Assembly (NCBI RefSeq): GCF_024181225.1
Contig: NZ_CP051198.1
Location: 744,001-808,000 of the forward strand
Reading direction: 5' to 3'
From: Treponema sp. OMZ 787
GTDB lineage: Bacteria; Spirochaetota; Spirochaetia; Treponematales; Treponemataceae
DNA: 64,000 nt
The notes under the pieces were generated by a model, which was not told where the DNA came from, did not search any database, and saw only the letters and a program-made list of their open reading frames with translations. Of the stretch, positions 28,247 to 37,353 are shown in pieces. The translations under genes were made by a program, and so were the position numbers. Position 1 is the first letter of the stretch, and the number at the start of each line of letters is the position of its first letter.

Positions 28247-28456
28247 ATGAAAAAGAAGTCAAAGTACAGAGAAATGTCGTATAAGGAACTTGTTTCAAAA
28301 CGCAATGATCTAAAGCAAAAATACATGGATTTGAGATTTCAAGCTGTGGTAGGCCATTTGGACAACCCGCTTGAAAAGAGAATTATGCGTCGTGAAATAG
28401 CGATGTTAAACACCTTTATCCGCCAAAAAGAATTGGCAGGCGAAGGTGCAAATTAG
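28247..28456 (+). CDS. rpmC: 50S ribosomal protein L29
   Basis: 69 residues of two helices. YREMSYKELVSKRNDLKQKYMDLRFQ and the C-terminal RREIAMLNTFIRQKE are typical. AAGGAGCG precedes the ATG. Confidence 0.95.
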   Translation: MKKKSKYREMSYKELVSKRNDLKQKYMDLRFQAVVGHLDNPLEKRIMRREIAMLNTFIRQKELAGEGAN

Positions 28457-28467
28457 GAGCTTAACCC

Positions 28468-28740
28468 GTGGAAACAACAGAAAACATGAAAAAAATCGGG
28501 AAGCGCGAGTTTGTCGGAATAGTAACAAGCGACAAGATGGAAAAAACCATCGTTGTTGAGGTCCGAACCAAAAAGCTTCATAAGCTTTACAAAAAATATG
28601 TATCGAGCAGTAAAAAATACAAGGCTCACGATGAAGAGAACACAGCTCACATCGGCGATACGGTAAGAATTGTAGAGCATAAGCCTATCAGTAAGGATAA
28701 GGCTTGGATGCTTACTGAAGTTATTGAGCGGGCTAAGTAA
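28468..28740 (+). CDS. rpsQ: 30S ribosomal protein S17
   Basis: 90 residues with a GTG start at 28468 and AGGAG 10 bases before. The OB-fold core [16 protein letters not shown] and [16 protein letters not shown] are diagnostic. An ATG at 28486 would shorten it by six residues. Confidence 0.95.
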   Translation: METTENMKKIGKREFVGIVTSDKMEKTIVVEVRTKKLHKLYKKYVSSSKKYKAHDEENTAHIGDTVRIVEHKPISKDKAWMLTEVIERAK

Positions 28741-28758
28741 GGCAAGGAGTTAAGGTAA

Positions 28759-29127
28759 ATGATACAGGTTGAAACAAGATTAAACGTTGCCGATAACTCA
28801 GGCGCTAAACTCGTCGAATGTATTAAGGTTATCGGCGGATCAAAACGCAGATACGCAGGTATTGGGGATATAATTGTTGTGGCAGTTAAAGAAGCCTTGC
28901 CCACATCGGTTATTAAAAAGGGTGCGGTACAAAAAGCCGTTATTGTGCGTGTTTCAAAAGAATACCGCCGTCCCGACGGAACTTATATCAGATTTGATGA
29001 TAACGCTTGCGTAATCATTGATGATAATAAAAACCCCAAGGGAAAACGTATTTTCGGCCCTGTAGCGAGAGAGCTTCGTGATCATGATTACATGAAGATA
29101 ATTTCTCTTGCTCCGGAAGTTCTTTAA
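28759..29127 (+). CDS. rplN: 50S ribosomal protein L14
   Basis: 122 residues. [24 protein letters not shown] start and [28 protein letters not shown] end are near-invariant. Start of the spc-type part of the cluster. AAGGAG and AAGG precede the ATG. Confidence 0.98.
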   Translation: MIQVETRLNVADNSGAKLVECIKVIGGSKRRYAGIGDIIVVAVKEALPTSVIKKGAVQKAVIVRVSKEYRRPDGTYIRFDDNACVIIDDNKNPKGKRIFGPVARELRDHDYMKIISLAPEVL

Positions 29128-29136
29128 GGAGAGTTT

Positions 29137-29451
29137 ATGGCAGGAAAGATGAAAATTCACCGCAATGATAGTGTTGAAATCATTGCAGGTAAGGAAAGGG
29201 GCAAGCGGGGCGAAGTCGTAAAAGTTTTGCAGGAAGATAACAAGGTTATCGTCGGCGGACTTAATATGATAAAAAAAGCCATGCGCAAAAGAAGCCAGCA
29301 GGATCAGGGCGGAATTGTAGAAATTGAAGCTCCGATATCTGCATCCAATGTTATGATTATATGCAAAAAATGCGGCAAAACCCGAATTGCATACGAAATA
29401 AAGGACGGCAAAAAAATAAGAGTTTGCCGTAAGTGTGGAGAAACGTTATAA
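29137..29451 (+). CDS. rplX: 50S ribosomal protein L24, with C-terminal zinc-ribbon motif
   Basis: 104 residues. KOW motif near [26 protein letters not shown]-terminal CKKCG...CRKCG forms the zinc-ribbon-like tail seen in many bacterial L24. Its TAA overlaps the rplE ATG (TAATG). Confidence 0.97.
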   Translation: MAGKMKIHRNDSVEIIAGKERGKRGEVVKVLQEDNKVIVGGLNMIKKAMRKRSQQDQGGIVEIEAPISASNVMIICKKCGKTRIAYEIKDGKKIRVCRKCGETL

Positions 29452-30002
29452 TGAGTAATTACGTACCTCGGCTTAAGAAAGTCTATACAGAACAAATCAT
29501 GCCCGAGCTTCAGAAGGAATTTAACTACAGTTCTGTTATGCAAATTCCTCGGCTTAAAAAAGTCGTAGTAAGCATGGGTGTTGGTGTAGCTCTCACGAAT
29601 AGGAAACTACTTGATGCTGCAGTAACTGACCTTGAGATAATCACCGGTCAAAAAGCTGTGAAAACAAAGGCAAGAAAGAGTATAGCAAACTTTAAACTTC
29701 GTGAGGGAAATGAGATTGGGGCAATGGTAACACTACGCGGTGCCAGAATGTATGAATTCTTAGACCGCTTTATCAATGTTGCTTTGCCGCGTGTTAAGGA
29801 TTTCCGCGGAGTTAACCCGAACGGTTTTGACGGTCGCGGAAACTATTCAGTGGGTATTACCGAGCAGATCATCTTCCCCGAAATCGACTTCGATAAGATC
29901 GAACGCATTTCAGGATTGAATGTGAACGTAGTAACTTCTGCCGAGACTGATCAAGAGGCAAGATCGCTTCTTGCAAAGTTTGGTATGCCCTTTAGGAAGT
30001 AA
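29451..30002 (+). CDS. rplE: 50S ribosomal protein L5
   Basis: 183 residues from the ATG at 29451, which overlaps the rplX stop by one base and follows GGAG; a frame from 29433 would add six residues inside rpl[21 protein letters not shown] and [16 protein letters not shown] are typical. Binds 5S rRNA. Confidence 0.96.
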   Translation: MSNYVPRLKKVYTEQIMPELQKEFNYSSVMQIPRLKKVVVSMGVGVALTNRKLLDAAVTDLEIITGQKAVKTKARKSIANFKLREGNEIGAMVTLRGARMYEFLDRFINVALPRVKDFRGVNPNGFDGRGNYSVGITEQIIFPEIDFDKIERISGLNVNVVTSAETDQEARSLLAKFGMPFRK

Positions 30003-30013
30003 GAGAGGATTTC

Positions 30014-30199
30014 ATGGCTACAGTTGCAAAAATTAATCAAGCTAACAGAAAAGCGAAGTATCCGACACGACAGTATAACAGATGCAAGGTTTGCGGACGA
30101 CCCAGAGGTTATTTGCGAAAATTCAAGATGTGCCGTGTTTGTTTTAGAAAATTAGCAAGCGAAGGGCAAATCCCCGGCGTTACAAAGTCAAGTTGGTAG
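30014..30199 (+). CDS. rpsN: 30S ribosomal protein S14, zinc-binding (type Z)
   Basis: 61 residues, the short zinc form. [20 protein letters not shown] carries the four Cys that bind zinc. The zinc form implies a zinc demand here together with L36 and L24. GAGAGG precedes the ATG. Confidence 0.96.
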   Translation: MATVAKINQANRKAKYPTRQYNRCKVCGRPRGYLRKFKMCRVCFRKLASEGQIPGVTKSSW

Positions 30200-30209
30200 G
30201 AGGTAGATA

Positions 30210-30608
30210 ATGAGTGTTTCAGATCCAATAGCAGACATGCTCACTAAAATTAGAAATGCTGCTTCCGCCGGTCACGAATCGGTTGATGTTCCTTCTTCAA
30301 AAATGAAATGGGAAATTATCAGTATTCTTAAATCGGAAGGGTATATTAAAAACTTTAAAAAGATGACCCAGGAAGGGGCCAGCAGTATCCGTGTGTTCTT
30401 AAAATACGATGATAAAGAATCTTCGGTTATTCACGGAATTGAAAGAGTTTCAACACCCGGCCGCCGAGTATATTTAGGTTATAAGAGCTTACCGAGAGTT
30501 TTTAACGGGTACGGTACTCTTATTGTATCGACTTCAAAAGGTATCATTACCGGAAAAGCCGCTGGCGAAAACCAAGTAGGCGGCGAGCTTATTTGCAAGG
30601 TTTGGTAG
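30210..30608 (+). CDS. rpsH: 30S ribosomal protein S8
   Basis: 132 residues. [22 protein letters not shown] start and the C-terminal [26 protein letters not shown]. In E. coli S8 represses the spc operon; not known here. TAGGAGG precedes the ATG. Confidence 0.97.
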   Translation: MSVSDPIADMLTKIRNAASAGHESVDVPSSKMKWEIISILKSEGYIKNFKKMTQEGASSIRVFLKYDDKESSVIHGIERVSTPGRRVYLGYKSLPRVFNGYGTLIVSTSKGIITGKAAGENQVGGELICKVW

Positions 30609-30618
30609 GAGGCGCAAT

Positions 30619-31158
30619 ATGTCAAGAGTTGGAAAAATGCCTGTTGCTATTCCTGCAGGTGTAAAAGTGAATGTTGCAAACGGTACTTTTACCGTTGAAG
30701 GACCTAAGGGAAAACTTTCGCAAAGCTATCATACCGAAGCTGTTGACTTTAAGGTCGAGGCTGATCATGTTCTTGTAACCAGGAAAAATGATTCCCTTCA
30801 GACAAGGGCTTATCACGGTTTATATCGAAGCCTTCTTAACAACATGGTAACAGGTGTAAGTACAGGCTTTACAAAAACATTGGTAATCAATGGTGTAGGT
30901 TATAGAGCTGAAGTTCAAGGCAAGCTCCTTGTAATGGCCCTAGGTTATTCAAACGATTTTTCGGTCATTATTCCTGAAGGAATTGAGGTAAAGGTTGACC
31001 AGTTAAAGGTTATCATTTCCGGATCTTCAAAAGAAGCGGTTGGACAATTTGCTTCTCAGGTACGAAAGTTGAGAGGCCCTGAACCCTATAAGGGCAAGGG
31101 AATTCGTTACGAAGACGAAATCATCAAGCGAAAAGTCGGTAAGTCCGGTGTAAAGTAA
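30619..31158 (+). CDS. rplF: 50S ribosomal protein L6
   Basis: 179 residues, two related domains. [16 protein letters not shown] start and [18 protein letters not shown] near the end. Lies near the factor-binding site of the 50S subunit. TAGGAGG precedes the ATG. Confidence 0.97.
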   Translation: MSRVGKMPVAIPAGVKVNVANGTFTVEGPKGKLSQSYHTEAVDFKVEADHVLVTRKNDSLQTRAYHGLYRSLLNNMVTGVSTGFTKTLVINGVGYRAEVQGKLLVMALGYSNDFSVIIPEGIEVKVDQLKVIISGSSKEAVGQFASQVRKLRGPEPYKGKGIRYEDEIIKRKVGKSGVK

Positions 31159-31168
31159 GGGTAGTATT

Positions 31169-31531
31169 ATGGACAAAAAACGTAATGATAAAGATAGAAA
31201 AAGATTTAAGCGAAAGATGCACATTCGAAAGTCTATTTTCGGTACTGCAGAACGCCCGCGCATGACCGTTTTCCGAAGCAATAAACGCATTTCGGTTCAG
31301 GTTATTGACGATGTAGAGGGCAAGACATTGGCTGCCGTTTCTACAATGGAAGAAGATCTTCGATCGCTTAAGGTTAATGTTGAATCTGGGGCAAAGGTCG
31401 GTGAAGAAATCGGCAAGCGCCTCAAGGAAAAAAATATTGACACTGTTGTTTTTGACAGGAACGGATATCTTTACCACGGTGTTGTAAAGGCCGTTGCCGA
31501 TGGTGCAAGAAAAACAGGAATTAAGTTTTAG
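31169..31531 (+). CDS. rplR: 50S ribosomal protein L18
   Basis: 120 residues. [20 protein letters not shown] and the C-terminal [26 protein letters not shown] are typical. Binds 5S rRNA with L5. Confidence 0.97.
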   Translation: MDKKRNDKDRKRFKRKMHIRKSIFGTAERPRMTVFRSNKRISVQVIDDVEGKTLAAVSTMEEDLRSLKVNVESGAKVGEEIGKRLKEKNIDTVVFDRNGYLYHGVVKAVADGARKTGIKF

Positions 31532-31539
31532 GAGAGGTT

Positions 31540-32061
31540 ATGAGTCATCAAAAAGAATCAAAACGGGATAACCAGCATACCGATAAAGAATATGTTGAAA
31601 AGCTTGTTAAATTGAACCGAACAGCCAAGGTTGTAAAGGGCGGACGCAGGTTCTCCTTTTCTGCACTTACTGTTGTCGGCGATCAAAAAGGACGAGTCGG
31701 ATACGGTTTCGGTAAGGCAAATGATGTAAGCGATGCTATCCGAAAGAGTATCGAAAAGGCAAAGGCCAATATGGTAACCTTTCCGCTTAAAAACGGCACA
31801 ATTCCTCATGAGGTTCAAGGAAAGTTCAAGGGCTCCGAGGTCCTTTTACGCCCTGCTTGTTCCGGTACGGGAATTATCGCAGGCGGTACAATCCGTGCTA
31901 TTATGGAAGCTGCCGGTGCTACCGACTTGCTTTCTAAGTCTTTGGGATCAAGCTCCGCTGTAAACGTAGTTAAGGCAACATTTGATGCTGCAAGTCTTTT
32001 GATGGACGGCAAAAAAATTGCTAAAAACCGCGGAAAAACCCTTTTGGATGTATGGGGGTAA
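31540..32061 (+). CDS. rpsE: 30S ribosomal protein S5
   Basis: 173 residues. [20 protein letters not shown] and [20 protein letters not shown] mark the double-stranded RNA-binding domain; [18 protein letters not shown] the C-terminal domain. Affects decoding accuracy and mRNA unwinding. AGGAGAGG precedes the ATG. Confidence 0.97.
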   Translation: MSHQKESKRDNQHTDKEYVEKLVKLNRTAKVVKGGRRFSFSALTVVGDQKGRVGYGFGKANDVSDAIRKSIEKAKANMVTFPLKNGTIPHEVQGKFKGSEVLLRPACSGTGIIAGGTIRAIMEAAGATDLLSKSLGSSSAVNVVKATFDAASLLMDGKKIAKNRGKTLLDVWG

Positions 32062-32065
32062 GTAA

Positions 32066-32251
32066 ATGGCAAAGAGAATTAGTGTAAAATTAGTAAAAAG
32101 TACAATCGGTCAAAAGCAGCCGGTTTGTTCGACTATCCGCTCTTTGGGATTAAAAAAGCTTAATTCCACAGTTGAGCATGATGCAAATCCTGCCGTTTTA
32201 GGTATGGTAAAACGCGTTGCTCACTTGGTTGAAGTTAAGGAGTTAAACTAA
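32066..32251 (+). CDS. rpmD: 50S ribosomal protein L30
   Basis: 61 residues. VKLVKSTIGQKQPVCSTIRSLGLKKLN is diagnostic. GGGGG in the end of rpsE serves as ribosome site; its stop overlaps the rplO start. Confidence 0.95.
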   Translation: MAKRISVKLVKSTIGQKQPVCSTIRSLGLKKLNSTVEHDANPAVLGMVKRVAHLVEVKELN

Positions 32252-32703
32252 TGTCCGAATTTAATTTAACTGTTCCTGCAGGAGCAACTCATAAAAAGAA
32301 GATTGTAGGCCGAGGTTCTTCTTCCGGTTGGGGTAAAACTTCCGGAAAGGGACATAAGGGTCAGCAAGCCCGTTCAGGCGGTAAGGTTTATGCCGGCTTT
32401 GAAGGCGGTCAGATGCCCTTGTACCGACGCGTTGCAAAAAAAGGATTTTCAAACTATCCTTTTAAAAAGGAATTCTATGTTGTAAACCTTACCATGCTCG
32501 AAACAAAGTACAGCGATGGTGAAACCGTCAACAAAGAGTCCTTGATGCAAAAAGGCCTTCTCCGCAAAGGTTCTCTTTATGTTAAAGTTTTGGGAACAGG
32601 AGATATAACAAAAAAATTGACGGTTGATGTAGATAAGATTTCGGCATCAGCCAAGGAAAAAATAGAAAAGGCAGGCGGAACAATAGTTCAGTCTGAAGCA
32701 TAA
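32251..32703 (+). CDS. rplO: 50S ribosomal protein L15
   Basis: 150 residues. Gly/Lys-rich N-terminus GRGSSSGWGKTSGKGHKGQQARSG and FEGGQMPLYRRVAKKGF are typical. Shares one base with the rpmD stop (TAATG), preceded by AAGGAG. Confidence 0.97.
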   Translation: MSEFNLTVPAGATHKKKIVGRGSSSGWGKTSGKGHKGQQARSGGKVYAGFEGGQMPLYRRVAKKGFSNYPFKKEFYVVNLTMLETKYSDGETVNKESLMQKGLLRKGSLYVKVLGTGDITKKLTVDVDKISASAKEKIEKAGGTIVQSEA

Positions 32704-32716
32704 AAGGCGGTAAAAA

Positions 32717-34033
32717 ATGGCTAATAATGTAGTTGCAAATATGTTCAAAATAAAGGATTTACGAAACCGTATTCTTTTTACGATCATAGTTTTAGCAGTT
32801 TTCCGCTTAGGCTCGGTACTCACCATCCCCGGTATCGATCCTCGGGCTCTTACAATGTATTTCCGGCAAGGTCAGGGAAATGCTTTTGCAGATCACATGG
32901 ACTTCTTTGTTGGAGGAGCGTTTTCGAACTTTTCGGTATTTATGCTCGGTGTAATGCCCTATATTTCGACTCAGATATTGATGCAGCTTGCCATGATTAT
33001 TTTCCCGCGCCTTAAAAAAATAGCGGAAGAAGACGGAGGACGCAAAAAGATTCAAGTTTGGACAAGAATCATTACTGTTTTTGTTGCTCTTCTTCAATCT
33101 TCCGCTGTCGGTACATGGGCCAGAGCGATTCCGGGTGCCGTTGTAATTTCAAGTCCTGTTTTGCACTTGTTTATTACGATGGTTACGGTAACGACAGGTA
33201 CCATGATTACCGTTTGGATGGGTGAGCAGATTACTGCAAGAGGTATCGGAAACGGTATTTCGATGCTGATTTTTGCAGGTATTGTTGCCCGCCTTCCTCA
33301 GGCTGTTTGGGAGTTGATCAAGCTTGTAAGCAATAACGAATTGAACCTTGTGTTCGTAATTATTGCTTTTGCAATGTTTGTCGGAATCATAGCCTTGGTT
33401 GTTTACGAACAGCAAGGTCAGCGCAAAATACCGGTTCATTATGCAAAGCGCGTTATCGGCCGAAAAATGTATGGCGGACAGAATACCTATATTCCGTTTA
33501 AGATTAACCCCTCAGGTGTTATTCCCATCATTTTTGCTTCGTCATTTTTAACCTTCCCCCTCATGCTTTCACAGATGTGGGGACCGAATGTGTCTTGGCT
33601 TGCTGCAGTTGCAAGATTTTTGCGTGCAGACGGTTGGGGCTATAACATTCTATATGTTGTTTTGATTGTTTTCTTTGCTTACTTTTATACACAGGTTGCA
33701 CTTAACCCCACGGAAATAGCAAAACAAATAAGGGAAAACGGCGGATCGATTCCGGGAATCAGAACCGACAAAACTGAAGAATATTTACAGAAGATTTTAA
33801 ACAGGTTAATATTGCCCGGTTCGCTTTATTTGGCTGCAATTGCAGTACTTCCTACTGTAATTCAGTGGGCGTTTAGTTTCCCCAGAAATATTTCGATGTT
33901 GATGGGCGGAACTTCACTGCTTATTTTGGTTGGTGTTGACTTGGACACAATGAGCCAAGTTGAAGCATTGCTTAAAATGCACCATCATGACGGCTTGCTT
34001 AAAAAAGGCAAGATTAGATCAAGGAACCTATAG
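32717..34033 (+). CDS. secY: Protein translocase subunit SecY
   Basis: 438 residues with ten membrane segments, the channel protein of the SecYEG translocon. Conserved N-terminal RNRILFTIIVLAVFRLG, the plug/TM2 region with VFMLGVMPYISTQILMQ, and the cytoplasmic loop with GQRKIPVHYAKR. Lies at its usual place after rplO. adk and map, which often follow, are absent; rpmJ comes next. Confidence 0.98.
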   Translation: MANNVVANMFKIKDLRNRILFTIIVLAVFRLGSVLTIPGIDPRALTMYFRQGQGNAFADHMDFFVGGAFSNFSVFMLGVMPYISTQILMQLAMIIFPRLKKIAEEDGGRKKIQVWTRIITVFVALLQSSAVGTWARAIPGAVVISSPVLHLFITMVTVTTGTMITVWMGEQITARGIGNGISMLIFAGIVARLPQAVWELIKLVSNNELNLVFVIIAFAMFVGIIALVVYEQQGQRKIPVHYAKRVIGRKMYGGQNTYIPFKINPSGVIPIIFASSFLTFPLMLSQMWGPNVSWLAAVARFLRADGWGYNILYVVLIVFFAYFYTQVALNPTEIAKQIRENGGSIPGIRTDKTEEYLQKILNRLILPGSLYLAAIAVLPTVIQWAFSFPRNISMLMGGTSLLILVGVDLDTMSQVEALLKMHHHDGLLKKGKIRSRNL

Positions 34034-34080
34034 AATTTTTTTTAAGAATGATATAAAATACGTTCTTTAAAGGAGTGGAT

Positions 34081-34194
34081 ATGAAGGTTAGAACAAGTGT
34101 AAAGCCTATTTGTGATAAATGCAAGGTTATTAAGCGCAACGGAATAGTACGGATAATCTGTACAAATCCTAAGCATAAACAAAGACAAGGTTAA
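34081..34194 (+). CDS. rpmJ: 50S ribosomal protein L36, zinc-binding form
   Basis: 37 residues, [20 protein letters not shown]. Cys at CDKC, a third Cys in IICTNPKH and the following His give the C-x2-C...C-x4-H zinc site. AAAGGAG precedes the ATG. Too short for most length cut-offs but unmistakable. Confidence 0.97.
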   Translation: MKVRTSVKPICDKCKVIKRNGIVRIICTNPKHKQRQG

Positions 34195-34210
34195 CGGAGG
34201 ACACTGGATA

Positions 34211-34576
34211 ATGGCTCGTATTGCGGGAGTTGACCTCCCTAATAAACATGTTAATGTTTCATTAACGTACATTTATGGAATTTCGACTTCATCGGCAAAC
34301 AAAATTTGTGAAGCCACAAAGGTTGATCCGATGAAAAAAATGAATGATTTGGATGAAGCCGAGTTAGCTGCAATCCGTGAAGTGATTGACAGAGAATACA
34401 AGGTAGAAGGCCGCCTTCGAACTGAAGTGGCTTTAAATATTAAGCGTCTTCAGGATATCGGATGCTACCGCGGTCAAAGACACAGAAAGGGTCTTCCGGT
34501 ACGCGGGCAGAGAACTAGGACAAATGCCAGAACACGCAAGGGTAAGAAGAAGACCGTTGCCGGTAAGAAGAAATAA
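34211..34576 (+). CDS. rpsM: 30S ribosomal protein S13
   Basis: 121 residues. [23 protein letters not shown] start, [26 protein letters not shown] near the C-terminus. Contacts the P-site tRNA and the 50S subunit. CGGAGG precedes the ATG. Confidence 0.98.
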   Translation: MARIAGVDLPNKHVNVSLTYIYGISTSSANKICEATKVDPMKKMNDLDEAELAAIREVIDREYKVEGRLRTEVALNIKRLQDIGCYRGQRHRKGLPVRGQRTRTNARTRKGKKKTVAGKKK

Positions 34577-34599
34577 TCGTGGTTGGAGGTAATTAAAAC

Positions 34600-34980
34600 A
34601 TGGCTACTGTAAAGAAAAGAAAAGAAAAGAAAAGCATATATGAAGGCAATGTTTATATTCAAGCAACCTTTAATAACACAATTATTACGATAACCGACTT
34701 AAAGGGAAATGTTCTTTCATGGGCATCTTCAGGCGGCTTAGGCTTTGCCGGTGCCAAAAAATCGACACCCTTTGCGGCTCAGACCGTTGCAGAAGCAGCT
34801 GTTCAAAAGTGCCAGCCCTACGGCTTGCATGAGGTTCATGTTTTTGTAAAAGGTCCCGGAGTTGGACGCGAATCGGCTATCAGAACGCTTGGAACAATGG
34901 GATTAAAGGTTCGCTCAATCAGCGATGTAACTCCCATTCCGCACAACGGCTGCCGTCCCAAGAAGACGCGCCGAATATAA
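34600..34980 (+). CDS. rpsK: 30S ribosomal protein S11
   Basis: 126 residues. [27 protein letters not shown] and the end [16 protein letters not shown] are near-invariant. rpsD, which often lies next to it, is not here; rpoA follows directly. Confidence 0.98.
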   Translation: MATVKKRKEKKSIYEGNVYIQATFNNTIITITDLKGNVLSWASSGGLGFAGAKKSTPFAAQTVAEAAVQKCQPYGLHEVHVFVKGPGVGRESAIRTLGTMGLKVRSISDVTPIPHNGCRPKKTRRI

Positions 34981-34990
34981 GGAGACGCGA

Positions 34991-36046
34991 ATGGCCCGTA
35001 AAAATCTTTTAAAAGGATTTAAGAAGCCGAAAGGCTTGGAATTTGCTCAGCAAGAATCAACCGAAAGCTATGGTAAGTTTACGGCATCACCTTTTGAGAC
35101 CGGTTTTGGAACTACCATCGGAAATTGTTTGAGGAGAATTTTATTGTCTTCAATACAAGGTTATGCTATATCGGCAGTGTTGATAACATCTTACGATGCC
35201 GACGGCGTACCCCACACAATTTCAAGTGAGTTTGAAAATATTCCGAATGTCTCGGAAGATACGCTGGAAATTTTAAATAAGCTAAAGCAGATCCGCCTCC
35301 GTTTATCGGATGAGTCGGAACAAGGTGACTTTCATTTTGAATTTAAGGGGCCTGCGTCGATAACCAGCAAAGATTTTGCCGTTGAAGGACAGCTTGAAAT
35401 TTTAGGCGAACCTTTCCATGTTATGGAATTGATGAAGGGTGCTAATGTTTCGTTTGATGTTCAAGTAGATTTCGGCCGAGGTTATGTACCGGCAGAGGTT
35501 AATGAAAAATACATTGAAATTGTCGGAACTATTCCAATGGACGCAATCTACGGTCCTGTTATGAAGGTAAGCTATGCTATTGAGCCTTGCCGAGTAGGAC
35601 AGAGAAACGATTACGATAAGCTCATTCTTGAAATTTGGACTGACAGTACTGTTAGACCTGAGGATGTATTGGGCGAAGCTGCAAAAATTGCAAAAGATCA
35701 TTTTTCCATCTTTATTAATTTTAATGAAAATGATTATCTTGGTGAAGATGAAGACGATGATGAAGAAACAGCAGTAAAGCAGCTTTTAGCAACTTCAATT
35801 ACTACTCTCGATTTTTCCGTTCGGGCTAAAAACTGCTTGGATTCGGCCGGTATTAAAACTCTCGGCGAGCTGGCTCAAAAGTCGGAAGATGAGATTGAAA
35901 GTATGCGCAATGTCGGCAGAATGACTTTGAATGAAATTCATGCTAAGTTGGCGGAATACAATTTGCGTTTGGGTATGACTGATTACAGTCATCTAAAAAA
36001 TACTATAAAAGTATCAAGACAGAAGGAAGAAACAGATGAAGCATAA
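34991..36046 (+). CDS. rpoA: RNA polymerase alpha subunit
   Basis: 351 residues. N-terminal assembly domain with [20 protein letters not shown]; acidic linker [13 protein letters not shown]-terminal domain with [22 protein letters not shown] and [15 protein letters not shown] that contacts DNA UP elements and activators. AAGGAG precedes the ATG. Its end overlaps the rplQ start by 11 bases. Confidence 0.98.
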   Translation: MARKNLLKGFKKPKGLEFAQQESTESYGKFTASPFETGFGTTIGNCLRRILLSSIQGYAISAVLITSYDADGVPHTISSEFENIPNVSEDTLEILNKLKQIRLRLSDESEQGDFHFEFKGPASITSKDFAVEGQLEILGEPFHVMELMKGANVSFDVQVDFGRGYVPAEVNEKYIEIVGTIPMDAIYGPVMKVSYAIEPCRVGQRNDYDKLILEIWTDSTVRPEDVLGEAAKIAKDHFSIFINFNENDYLGEDEDDDEETAVKQLLATSITTLDFSVRAKNCLDSAGIKTLGELAQKSEDEIESMRNVGRMTLNEIHAKLAEYNLRLGMTDYSHLKNTIKVSRQKEETDEA

Positions 36047-36575
36047 GAACGGCTTTAATCCGCTCTCGCGTACAACTGCACATCGCCGTGCTTTGCACCG
36101 AAATATGGTTACATCGCTATTTAAGTACGAGCGGATTACGACAACAAAACAAAAAGCGATGGAAGTACGCCGAACTGCGGAAAAATTGATTACCCGCTCA
36201 AAGGTTGATACATTCAACAACCGAAGGCATGCTGCAAAGTATATCTGGGATGACGATATTGTAAAAAAACTATTCAGCGATATCGGGCCTAGAATGAAAG
36301 ACAGAAACGGCGGTTACACCCGTATCTTAAAAATCGGCTTCCGTGAAGGCGATGCAGCTGATGTTGCTATCTTGGAACTTGTAGACTATGACTTTGAAAA
36401 AAAGGAAAAGGATGCAAAGAAAAAAGATGATTCGAAAAAATCCGATGACAAGAAGGCTTCCAAAAAAGAAGCCGGTTTTAAATCGTCAAAGGGTGAATCC
36501 GAACACAAGAAAAATACCGATCAGGTAGTAGATAGTTCATCAAATCGGAGGTACAACCGTGTCAAAGGCTCATAG
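36036..36575 (+). CDS. rplQ: 50S ribosomal protein L17 with long charged C-terminal tail
   Basis: 179 residues, compared with about 120-130 in most bacteria. Core: [27 protein letters not shown] and [27 protein letters not shown]. After it come about 55 residues rich in Lys, Asp and Ser ([16 protein letters not shown]) with no fold expected. Overlaps the end of rpoA; AAGGAAG precedes the ATG. The tail overlaps the start of the small zinc gene downstream. Confidence 0.96.
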   Translation: MKHKNGFNPLSRTTAHRRALHRNMVTSLFKYERITTTKQKAMEVRRTAEKLITRSKVDTFNNRRHAAKYIWDDDIVKKLFSDIGPRMKDRNGGYTRILKIGFREGDAADVAILELVDYDFEKKEKDAKKKDDSKKSDDKKASKKEAGFKSSKGESEHKKNTDQVVDSSSNRRYNRVKGS

Positions 36576-36774
36576 AGGTAAGGGAATCCGCGCAGAGCAA
36601 AACCGCGGACGCGGGGTATGCCCCGTATGTAACAAAACCGGAATCAAAGTTTTATACGAACAAGAGATTAACGGTGCAAAATCAAAGATCTGCAAAATAT
36701 GCAGAGCAAACATCAAGAATAAAAAGGCTGCCGAAACATCTGCAGACAAACCGGCTGAAACATCGGCCGAATAA
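36559..36774 (+). CDS. Small zinc-ribbon protein downstream of rplQ, unknown
   Basis: 71 residues, GTG start at 36559 with CGGAGG before it, overlapping rplQ by 17 bases. Two Cys pairs (CPVC and CKIC) spaced by 21 residues form a likely zinc ribbon; N-terminus is very basic ([17 protein letters not shown]), the tail Ala/Glu rich. Basic ribbon plus place at the end of the ribosomal operon suggest an RNA- or ribosome-binding protein. I do not recognise a named family. Confidence 0.75.
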   Translation: MSKAHRGKGIRAEQNRGRGVCPVCNKTGIKVLYEQEINGAKSKICKICRANIKNKKAAETSADKPAETSAE

Positions 36775-36790
36775 AGCCTTTTTTGCACAA

Positions 36791-36817
36791 CGCCCGCCTT
36801 GGATGCGGGCGTTTTTT
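36791..36817 (+). terminator. Terminator of the ribosomal operon
   Basis: CGCCCGC at 36791-36797, 7-base loop, GCGGGCG at 36805-36811, then six T. GC-rich stem in a low-GC region; closes the 15-kb translation cluster. Confidence 0.95.
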
Positions 36818-37178
36818 ATGTATCTATATTTTTTCCATGGAGATTAGTGATACATTCCTGCATATATTTTTCATCATGTTCCTTGTAAATAGGATAGGTC
36901 TTTTTGATTTTTTTTAGGTCCTCGTATGGCGGACATTTTTTTCCTCTGTAATTTTGATCTAACCATTCTTCTGAAACCTTATAGCCTCTTTTGTGCATCT
37001 CTTCCATTACCAGTTTATGGTATTGAAAAAGTTTGTACGGTGAATATAAAAATACATAGTCTACTACAGAATGCTTTTTCCCCCAGCCGTTTCCTCGTAA
37101 TGCACAGCATTCTCTGTGCTGGCCTAATAGCTGCTGTGTCGGTAGTCTTTGTATCAGGTCTTGGTGCCATAGTCTCAT
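36816..37178 (-). CDS. Pyrimidine-dimer DNA glycosylase-like protein (Pyr_excise family)
   Basis: 120 residues. MRLWHQDLIQRLPTQQLLGQHRECCALRGNGWGKKH is the characteristic N-terminus of the TIGR02328/Pyr_excise-type proteins related to T4 endonuclease V, where the N-terminal Thr/Arg/Glu region is catalytic in the phage enzyme. Later YSPYKLFQYHKLVMEEMHKRGY is also typical. Whether this family cuts UV lesions is not established. No clear Shine-Dalgarno; the stop lies at the edge of the ribosomal terminator. Confidence 0.75.
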   Translation of the reverse strand: MRLWHQDLIQRLPTQQLLGQHRECCALRGNGWGKKHSVVDYVFLYSPYKLFQYHKLVMEEMHKRGYKVSEEWLDQNYRGKKCPPYEDLKKIKKTYPIYKEHDEKYMQECITNLHGKNIDT

Positions 37179-37222
37179 TTTTTAACACTCTATGATATTT
37201 TTTGTTTTATGTAGAAACTGTA

Positions 37223-37298
37223 TCACAAAATTCCGGCCTTTTTCAAGCATTTTTTCACAAAATTCCGGCTATTTTTGACTTTATTTTCACAAAATTCC
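37223..37298. repeat. Three direct repeats TCACAAAATTCC spaced exactly 32 bp
   Basis: Copies start at 37223, 37255 and 37287: TCACAAAATTCCGGC, TCACAAAATTCCGGC and TCACAAAATTCC followed by AT. The spacing is 32 bases each time, three helical turns. They fill the space between the divergent Pyr_excise-like and PHP-phosphatase genes. I infer binding sites for a regulator of one or both genes. Confidence 0.7.
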
Positions 37299-37337
37299 AT
37301 ATTTTAGTCTCGATATTCTCCGATTGACAAAGCCTTC

Positions 37338-37343
37338 TATAAT
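37338..37343 (+). promoter_or_regulatory. Likely -10 element of the PHP phosphatase gene
   Basis: TATAAT at 37338-37343 with no good -35 at 17 bases (ATTCTC at 37315-37320), as expected of an activator-dependent promoter; the direct repeats lie just upstream. RNA start near 37350 would be only a few bases before the ATG at 37354, a very short or missing leader. Confidence 0.4.
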
Positions 37344-37353
37344 AAATAAAATT

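Noticed and set aside
37324-37343. TTGACA at 37324 followed by TATAAT at 37338 as a promoter
   Set aside because: The spacer is only 8 bases, so the two cannot work as a pair; the TATAAT alone was kept as a weak call.
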